In this document: one piece after another, positions 16,239 through 21,469 of the stretch
Layout of the letters: each line of letters opens with the position of its first letter
Position numbering within the stretch: the first letter of the stretch is position 1
Assembly: GCA_947003375.1 (NCBI GenBank)
Contig: CAMQOJ010000017.1
Span: forward strand, 1-21,469
DNA from: an uncultured Lachnospiraceae bacterium
GTDB lineage: Bacteria > Bacillota > Clostridia > Lachnospirales > Lachnospiraceae
Length of the DNA stretch: 21,469 nucleotides
Direction of reading: 5' to 3'
Program-made: the position numbers and the translations under genes
Notes under the pieces: generated by a model
Database searches by the model: none
The model's input: the letters and a program-made list of their open reading frames with translations, nothing else
Told to the model about the DNA's origin: nothing

Positions 16239-17411
16239 ATGAAGAAAAGATGGATGTGTCTGCTTGCGGCGCTGGCGCTCACAGTGGGCGTGGCGGCAAG
16301 TCCCCTGACAGGCGATGCGGCGCCTCTTAAGGCGGATGGGGACGGCAAGGTGGTGGCAGACGGGACGTGTTCCATGACCGTGTATCCGGAGGACCAGAAC
16401 AAGCCCCAGGAGGAGAGGTTCGGGGAGGACCTGGCTCAGGCAGGGGTCGTGGTAGATATATACCGGGTGGCGGATGCCATGAAGACAGAGGGGCAGGATG
16501 CCTGCTATTTTGAGCCGGTGGACGGATATGACCTGGAGATTCCGGCGTATCCAAAGGCGGAGGACTGGGTCAGGCTGGCCCAGCAGGCGGCGCGCACGGC
16601 CCTGGGCGGGAACGGCGCTGCGGAGCCCGTGGAGCGGGGCATGGCCGTGGGGACGGCGATCACGGGCCTGGATACGGGGCTGTACCTGGTAATCGCCAGA
16701 GGCGGAGCATTGACGGATCCGAAAGACTATGTGACCGAGATAGAGCAGGAGACGGATTCCCAGGAGAGGGAGGCAAGGCTTGCCACCATGGCCAACTCCG
16801 CCCAGTATACCTATCTCTTTGCGCCCCAGCTCATCTCGCTTCCCGACAGGCTGACGGAGACGGCTGAGGACGGAACCATGACCAATATGGGGGACTGGAA
16901 TTATGAGCCGGTGATCAGCCTGAAGCCTGAGAGGGCCGCCAGATACGGCTCCCTGGAAATCGTGAAGACGCTGCTGGAGCATGAGTCCATGGAGGGAATC
17001 CAGGAGTCTGTCACCTGTGTCTTCGAGGTCACGGGGGAGCTGGAGGGAGAGCTGGTCTACAGCGAGGTGGAGAGCATCACTTTCACAGAGGCAGGCCGGG
17101 AGAGCGTGGTCCTGGATCAGATACCGGCCCTGGCCCAGGTGACGGTCAGGGAGGTCTACAGCGGGGCCAGCTATGAGCTCACAGTGCCCGGGGACAGGAG
17201 CGCCACGATTGCCGCGGACGATGTAGTCTCGGTGGAATTCGAGAATGTGTACAATGGGCGCCAGACCAATGGGCATGGCATCAAGAACCAGTTCGTCCAG
17301 GACGAATCCGGCGCATGGCTCTGGCATTCGGATCCCGCGCAGGAGGCCAGGGGCAATGGGGGGCTGCCGCCGGTACGCACAGGCATCCGGCCGGCCGAGG
17401 AGGAGAGATGA
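16239..17411 (+). CDS. Minor pilin-like secreted protein without a C-terminal anchor
   Basis: A 390-residue protein with a signal peptide (about 1-28, AASPLTGDAAP). Residues about 40-215 resemble an N-terminal pilin domain: VVVDIYRVADAM, then ITGLDTGLYLVIARG and YTYLFAPQLISLP. Residues about 245-340 look like a DUF5979/SpaA-type beta-sandwich: GSLEIVKTLLEHE, CVFEVTG and VSVEFENVYNG. There is a good ribosome binding site (AGGAGG), and the gene begins 41 bp after the sortase, so cotranscription is likely. Oddly, it ends GGLPPVRTGIRPAEEER with no hydrophobic helix, so it cannot be sorted in the usual way. PVRTG resembles the start of a VxTGD-type sorting signal, suggesting loss of the anchor. 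It may instead associate non-covalently or be released. Confidence 0.75.
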   Translation: MKKRWMCLLAALALTVGVAASPLTGDAAPLKADGDGKVVADGTCSMTVYPEDQNKPQEERFGEDLAQAGVVVDIYRVADAMKTEGQDACYFEPVDGYDLEIPAYPKAEDWVRLAQQAARTALGGNGAAEPVERGMAVGTAITGLDTGLYLVIARGGALTDPKDYVTEIEQETDSQEREARLATMANSAQYTYLFAPQLISLPDRLTETAEDGTMTNMGDWNYEPVISLKPERAARYGSLEIVKTLLEHESMEGIQESVTCVFEVTGELEGELVYSEVESITFTEAGRESVVLDQIPALAQVTVREVYSGASYELTVPGDRSATIAADDVVSVEFENVYNGRQTNGHGIKNQFVQDESGAWLWHSDPAQEARGNGGLPPVRTGIRPAEEER

Positions 17412-17465
17412 TAGATCGCGCCCGTACTGGGGGCAGATGCGGAACTATAAGTAGGAGGGCATGAT

Positions 17466-18020
17466 ATGAGGAAGAGGAGATATCTCCCTGCGATTTTTGC
17501 GCTGGCTGCTGTGACGGTGGCAGGCGCAAGCGTAGGGCAGGCCTGGGCATATTTCACCACCTATGCGGAGGCAGCGGGCGGCTACACCATCAGGCTGGGA
17601 GACCGGACGGAAATCCGTGAGGATTTCAGCGACTGGACGAAGCATGTGGTGATTGACAGCCAGGAGGGCTCACAGCCGGTCTATGTCCGGGCCAGAGCTT
17701 TCTGCGGGAGCCAGTACGAGCTGGTGTATTCGGGTGATGGCTGGACCCAGGCGGGAGATTATTATTACTATAATGATATCCTCTACGGCGGGCAGGAGAC
17801 GAATCCCTTAGACATCCGGATCGAGGGCATCCCGGAGACGCCGGACAAGGATTATTTCAATGTAATCGTCATCTATGAGAGCGTACCTGTGCAGTATCAT
17901 GAGGACGGCACGGCGTTCAGCGTCCAGGAGACGGACTGGAGCCAGATTCTGGACACCGGAAGCACCGAGGCAGGCTCTGCAGAGGATCACGGCAGCGCGG
18001 AGGGAGGGGATGAGGCATGA
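17466..18020 (+). CDS. TasA/camelysin-like protein with SipW-type signal peptide (first copy)
   Basis: A 184-residue exported protein. The signal peptide (about 1-28) is followed by AYFTTYAEAAGGYTIRLGD, the hallmark of SipW-dependent substrates, where an Ala-Tyr-Phe-Thr-type junction precedes a beta-sandwich. The mature part has a repeated Tyr patch (DYYYYND) and VFN-type strands such as YFNVIVIYESVPVQYH. It ends in an acidic Ser/Gly tail with no anchor. In Bacillus such proteins form extracellular fibres (TasA) or cell-surface metalloproteins (camelysin/CalY). A strong AGGAGGG site lies 8 bases before the ATG. Its stop overlaps the next start (ATGA), indicating coupled translation with the second TasA-like protein. 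Confidence 0.82.
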   Translation: MRKRRYLPAIFALAAVTVAGASVGQAWAYFTTYAEAAGGYTIRLGDRTEIREDFSDWTKHVVIDSQEGSQPVYVRARAFCGSQYELVYSGDGWTQAGDYYYYNDILYGGQETNPLDIRIEGIPETPDKDYFNVIVIYESVPVQYHEDGTAFSVQETDWSQILDTGSTEAGSAEDHGSAEGGDEA

Positions 18021-18805
18021 AGAAGAAAAAGAAGCGGATGAAAGTGGCATCCCCCATGGTCACTGTGGCGCTGTTCGCGGTGGCGATGGCCATGCTGATC
18101 GGCAGCTCCGTGGGCGGGACGAAAGCCGCGCTCACCTACTATTCGGAGACCTATACCTCCCGGATTCAGATGTATGACATCGGCGTGAGCCTGGTGGAGA
18201 ATGAGGAAGAGGTGTCCTGGCGGGACTACAACAGCGCCGGGGACGGGACATGGAACGAACACACAGGAGTGCTCCTGGAGCATATGATTCCGGAGGGGGA
18301 GTCCCTGGTGCTGGGGAAGACCTATCAGGAGAATCTGAAAGTCAGGAACACAGGGACCATCAATCAATACGTCCGGGTCAGCATTTACAAGTACTGGCTG
18401 GATTCAGAGGGAAAGAAGCGCCAGGACCTTTCCCCGGCGCTGATTGACCTGAACCTGGTGAACCTGGGGACGGACTGGATCGAGGACGAGTCGGCCAGGA
18501 CCCAGGAGCGCACTGTGCTCTATTACAACAAGCTGCTCTGTGCCCAGGGGGAGGGGCAGTCTGAGACACCTCTGTTCGCGGATACGCTTACCATAGACGG
18601 CAGCATCGCGAAGAAAGTCTCCCAGGAGACCAATAAGACAGGAAACTATACCACCATTGTGACCACCTATGATTACGACGGGATTTCATTTCAGATTGAG
18701 GTGGAAGTGGACGCTGTGCAGGAGCATAACGCCGAGGACGCCATCTGGAGCGCATGGGGCAAAAGGGTGGCCTTTCATGACGGCGTTTTAAGCCTTGTGG
18801 ATTAG
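18017..18805 (+). CDS. TasA-like protein with SipW-type signal peptide (second copy)
   Basis: A 262-residue exported protein beginning with a lysine-rich MKKKKKRMK, a hydrophobic stretch (about 14-30) and TKAALTYYSETYTSRIQM, a junction of the SipW-dependent kind. The mature protein contains ENLKVRNTGTINQYVRVSIYKYW, the strand pattern of TasA-family sandwiches, where an 'N-x-G-x-x-x-x-Y-V-R' segment is usual. No membrane anchor or sorting signal follows. It overlaps the preceding gene by 4 bp and lies 13 bp before the next. With the preceding gene it could supply two subunits of a fibre; larger size suggests a different role from the first copy. Maturation would depend on the Ser/His signal peptidase whose gene is interrupted downstream. 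Confidence 0.82.
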   Translation: MKKKKKRMKVASPMVTVALFAVAMAMLIGSSVGGTKAALTYYSETYTSRIQMYDIGVSLVENEEEVSWRDYNSAGDGTWNEHTGVLLEHMIPEGESLVLGKTYQENLKVRNTGTINQYVRVSIYKYWLDSEGKKRQDLSPALIDLNLVNLGTDWIEDESARTQERTVLYYNKLLCAQGEGQSETPLFADTLTIDGSIAKKVSQETNKTGNYTTIVTTYDYDGISFQIEVEVDAVQEHNAEDAIWSAWGKRVAFHDGVLSLVD

Positions 18806-18818
18806 AAAGGAGGAGCGC

Positions 18819-19682
18819 ATGAGAAAGCAGAGAGCTATGACCAGCCTGTTGGCCGGCCTGTTGGCTTTGGGGCTGGGGATTCCGGTTCACGCGGAGACTT
18901 TCTACGGCGGCGAGAACTGGAATGTTGCGTTCACCCCTGAGAAAGAGATGGTGAGCACTTTCACCACGGCGGACATCAACGATGTGGTCAGCGGCATGCA
19001 GCCCGGCGACAATGTAATCATCACCCTGAAGCTGCAGAACACTAACCCCACTGCAACAGACTGGTACATGCAGAACGAGGTGCTCTATTCCTTAGAGGAC
19101 AGAAGCGCCAACAGCCAGACAGGGGGAGGCGCTTATACCTATCGGCTGGTGTATACGGACACGGACGGAGAGGTGAATGTGCTCTTCGACAGCGATACCG
19201 TAGGCGGCGAATCGGCGGAGGATGTGATCGCCCATATGGGGGCGGGACTCCATGGGGCCACTAACGCTTTAAAGGATTATTTCTATCTGGATACCATATA
19301 CAATGGACAGGGCGGGACCATCACTTTGGAGGTGGCATTGGACGGCGAGACCCAGGGTAACGACTATCAGGACACTCTGGCAGACCTGCAGATGGAGTTC
19401 GCGGTGGAACTGCGTGAGGATCTGCCGGACAGACCAGGTCAGCCGGACCAGCCTGGCCAGCCGGATAAGCCGGATCAGCCTGGTTCCGGGAACCCGCCGG
19501 AGAATGTGGACGATACCAAGCCCAACCAGCCCGCGCCCGGGCGGGGCACAGGCGTGGTGAGGACCAGTGACGACAGCAATCTGCCCCTGTACCTGGCAAT
19601 CAGCGGCGTCACGGGGACGATTCTGCTGATTTACTGCATCTATTGCTTCAGAGAGCATAGAAAAAGGAAGAAGGAGGCGTAG
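18819..19682 (+). CDS. Membrane-anchored surface protein with Pro/Gly/Asp linker
   Basis: A 287-residue protein with a standard signal peptide ending GIPVHA (about 22). The folded part (about 25-200) has FTTADINDVVSGMQPGD and VIITLKLQNTNPTATDWYMQN, a beta-sandwich pattern like the TasA-like neighbours. A spacer rich in PDQPGQ repeats (about 206-240) extends it from the wall. The end, VRTSDDSNLPLYLAISG, a hydrophobic helix and REHRKRKKEA, resembles a VxTGD-type sorting signal but lacks a clean LPxTG, so it could be either membrane-anchored or sorted by another enzyme. I chose the ATG behind AAAGGAGG rather than one 24 bases upstream. It may anchor the TasA-like fibre to the cell. Confidence 0.82.
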   Translation: MRKQRAMTSLLAGLLALGLGIPVHAETFYGGENWNVAFTPEKEMVSTFTTADINDVVSGMQPGDNVIITLKLQNTNPTATDWYMQNEVLYSLEDRSANSQTGGGAYTYRLVYTDTDGEVNVLFDSDTVGGESAEDVIAHMGAGLHGATNALKDYFYLDTIYNGQGGTITLEVALDGETQGNDYQDTLADLQMEFAVELREDLPDRPGQPDQPGQPDKPDQPGSGNPPENVDDTKPNQPAPGRGTGVVRTSDDSNLPLYLAISGVTGTILLIYCIYCFREHRKRKKEA

Positions 19683-19686
19683 GGGG

Positions 19687-20715
19687 ATGAAGAGACTGAG
19701 ACGTGTTTTGTATGCGCTGTTTGCTCTGTGCCTGTTTTTTCCAAATGTCTTGTCGGCCTCGGCCAAGGAGGAGTATACCTATACCATCCGCATCTTTTCC
19801 GGCAGGCAGGGGAGTTTCGCGGACGGGGACGTGATAGTCTTCGAGGGGCGCCATTATGGGGACCGGGTGAATTTCTACCAGAGCGCGGTGACGCTGAACG
19901 ACAACAGCAAATACTATATCAGGGGAATCAGGGAGAGCGGCAAGGACAACAATGTGAGCATGCAGACTTCCTCCTTTCTGGTGACAGGGGACAGGGACTA
20001 TGTGATTGCCTATGGAATCCTGGGGGATGCCACCTCCTATACCATCAACTATGTGGACAGCGAGGGGAACACCCTGGCGCCCAGCGAGACATACTACGGG
20101 AATGTAGGCGATAAGCCCGTGGTAGCCTATCTGTATATCGACGGCTGGCAGCCCCAGGCCTACAATATCACCAAGACCCTGGAAAAGGATCCGCTGGAGA
20201 ATGTGTTCAATTTCGTATATACCAGGATTACGGAGCCCCAGCAGCCCACACCGGAGCCGGAGCCTGGGCCAGAGCCCGAGGGACCCCGACCGGAGCCTGA
20301 GGGGCCTGGGCCGGAAGCTCCTGTGGAAGGGGGCGGAGTGGTAGTGGTTCCTGCGCCGGAGGAGGATCCCGCACAGGACGATGAAGGAGCGCAGGACGAT
20401 GGAGGCGTACCGGATGACGCAGATGCGCAGGACGGTGGAGGAGCGCCGGATGATGGGAACGCGCCGGACGAGGCGGATGGCGGAGAAGAGAATATTCCAG
20501 ACGACGAAACGCCGCTGGGCGCGCCGAACGAATTGGAAAATCTGGATGAGAATGAGGTGCCTACCAGCAATTTCCTGACGGTGGCCGCCGATGCCAGGCT
20601 TTTGGGGATACCTTTGCCGGCAATCCTCGTTCTGGTGCTGGGAGCCTTAGGCGCGGCATGGTATTTCCTGATTTTCAGGAAGCGGAAAAAGAAGGCAGAG
20701 GAGTCGGAAGCATGA
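19687..20715 (+). CDS. MucBP-like surface protein with acidic stalk and C-terminal membrane anchor
   Basis: A 342-residue protein. The signal peptide ends near LSASA (about 26). Residues about 28-112 are unrecognised. Residues about 117-180 (SYTINYVDSEGNTL, VGDKPVVAYLYIDGW) resemble a MucBP mucin-binding repeat. Residues about 183-290 form a Pro/Glu then Asp/Gly/Ala-rich stalk, with PEPEGP repeats and variants of AQDDGG and APDDG. A hydrophobic helix (about 307-330) and RKRKKK anchor it in the membrane; no LPxTG is present. It starts 4 bp after the preceding stop and overlaps the signal peptidase by 4 bp. A host-mucus binding role is suggested by the domain only. Confidence 0.82.
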   Translation: MKRLRRVLYALFALCLFFPNVLSASAKEEYTYTIRIFSGRQGSFADGDVIVFEGRHYGDRVNFYQSAVTLNDNSKYYIRGIRESGKDNNVSMQTSSFLVTGDRDYVIAYGILGDATSYTINYVDSEGNTLAPSETYYGNVGDKPVVAYLYIDGWQPQAYNITKTLEKDPLENVFNFVYTRITEPQQPTPEPEPGPEPEGPRPEPEGPGPEAPVEGGGVVVVPAPEEDPAQDDEGAQDDGGVPDDADAQDGGGAPDDGNAPDEADGGEENIPDDETPLGAPNELENLDENEVPTSNFLTVAADARLLGIPLPAILVLVLGALGAAWYFLIFRKRKKKAEESEA

Positions 20716-21257
20716 CAGGCGAGAGAGAATCGGTTTCACGTCCCTCTGACAGAAAGGGCAGGAAGGTATTTCCTGCCCTTTGCAGCATGTTGGGGACATT
20801 GATCCTGCTGGGGGTCATCGCGGCGTTCCTGCCGCTGACGCTGCCCCGGCTGATGGGATACGAGATCTATGAGGTGGTGAGCGGGAGCATGGAGCCGGGG
20901 GGTCCCGTGGGAAGCGCCATCTAGGTGAGAGCGGCGGAGCCGGAGGAGGTGGAGGCCGGGGACATCATCGCCTTTTCCAAAGGGGGCTCGGTCATCACCC
21001 ACCGGGTGGAGGAGAACAGGTATGTGGAGGGCGAGTTCGTCACCAAGGGGGATGCCAACAAAGAGGAGGACATGGAGCCTGTGGCCTATGGCAGCCTCAT
21101 TGGCAGGGTGGAGCGCCATATCCCCGTGCTGGGCATCGTCATGACCCTGCTGGCCAGCAATACCGGCAAGCTCTACGCGGCGCTCCTGGCCCTGTGCGGC
21201 GTGCTGTTCCACATGTTGGCGGGGGTGCTGCGGAACCGGGAGGACGGATGGAAATAG
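20712..21257 (+). pseudogene. sipW: SipW/ER-type (Ser/His) signal peptidase interrupted by an in-frame TAG
   Basis: The frame has two membrane segments (about 22-45 and near the C-terminus, about 137-160), catalytic Ser59 in VVSGSMEPG, and the His of VITHRVEEN at about 97. A Ser/His pair marks the archaeal/eukaryotic type that includes Bacillus SipW, which matures TasA-like proteins. Codon 71 (20922-20924) is TAG, between PVGSAI and VRAAEPEEVEAGDII; relatives usually have Tyr there (…GSxIYV…), and TAC to TAG is a single base change. The frame is otherwise open to the normal end, so damage is recent or the codon is read through. A GTG follows at once, but restart there would yield a product lacking Ser59. 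The start overlaps the previous gene by 4 bp. Confidence 0.85.
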
Positions 21258-21469
21258 GGGCTCTATATAAAAATGCAGTAGACGGTACAGGAGAGCCGTG
21301 TTCAGCACCTCAATATAATATGATAGCGATTACATTTGCCGACGATGGGCCGGGCATTCCCAAGGAGAATTTTCAGAAGATATTTGAGCCTTTTTTCTCC
21401 ACCAAGGATCCCACATCGGGAAACGGCGGGGAAGGTCTTGGCCTGTATATTGTCTGGAATATACTTAAG
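21248..21469 (+). pseudogene. Truncated histidine kinase: ATPase-domain remnant, runs off the window
   Basis: The frame from the ATG at 21248 reads on to the last base without a stop (74 codons). It contains ALYKNAVDG, an N box, then ITFADDGPGIPKENFQKIF, EPFFSTK and GEGLGLYIVWNIL, the G1, F and G2 boxes of a HATPase_c domain. No HisKA, H box or sensor precedes it: similarity begins at about 21257, exactly where the signal peptidase ends, and the upstream frame is unrelated. The gene therefore lost its first part, or the fragment was joined here by deletion or recombination. I see no ribosome binding site of quality. Whether it is ever translated is unknown. Confidence 0.65.

Noticed and set aside
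16137..17327. A 396-codon minus-strand open frame opposite the sortase end and the minor pilin
   Set aside because: Composition is unlike the neighbouring proteins, no start signal exists, and the plus strand has good genes with signal peptide and binding site.
20922..20924. Pyrrolysine or general TAG reassignment
   Set aside because: TAG ends several intact genes here, and a single-base change from a Tyr codon at the expected Tyr position is simpler.

Overview
The window looks like chromosome from a Gram-positive, gut-type Clostridia, most likely a Lachnospiraceae member. The basis is strong AGGAGG-type ribosome binding sites, LPxTG-sorted surface proteins with SpaA-type E-boxes, a SARP/BTAD regulator, a SipW-like signal peptidase and TasA-like exported proteins. 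No tRNA, rRNA, CRISPR array, insertion sequence or phage gene was seen. The assignment to a family is inference from protein style, not from a search.

Layout. 1-239 (minus) is the 5' end of a glutamine-dependent asparagine synthetase. 383-4193 (minus) is a three-gene unit: an OmpR/PhoB-type response regulator, its overlapping sensor kinase, and a lipoprotein with propeller-like repeats. A divergent region of 251 bp (4194-4444) with a good promoter on each strand separates this unit from a long plus-strand array.

The array (4445-21257) encodes what appears to be a cell-surface fibre system. It starts with a SARP-like regulator carrying a degenerate GGDEF-like C-terminal domain, an unrecognised 123-aa protein, a coiled-coil protein and a bacterial-type (Ser/Lys) signal peptidase I. 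Next come an 1874-aa LPETG adhesin with 24 H-x-H-x3-C motifs and a beta-helix, an LPSTG backbone pilin, two hairpins, and a class C-like sortase. The last block holds a SpaA/DUF5979-like minor pilin without an anchor, two TasA-like proteins with SipW-type signal peptides, two membrane-anchored surface proteins (one with a MucBP-like domain), and a SipW/ER-type (Ser/His) signal peptidase interrupted by an in-frame TAG. From 21248 to the window end lies a fragment of a histidine-kinase ATPase domain that has lost everything upstream of its N box and begins at the signal peptidase stop.

Inferred joint working: the divergent two-component system and/or the SARP-like regulator control the locus. 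One signal peptidase and the sortase build an adhesin-tipped LPxTG pilus. The second signal peptidase would mature the TasA-like subunits of a separate or associated fibre. The amber codon and the truncated kinase at the 3' end suggest that end is decaying or was rearranged. The exposed parts of the adhesin and backbone pilin are visibly more AT-rich than their conserved ends, which suggests mosaic exchange.
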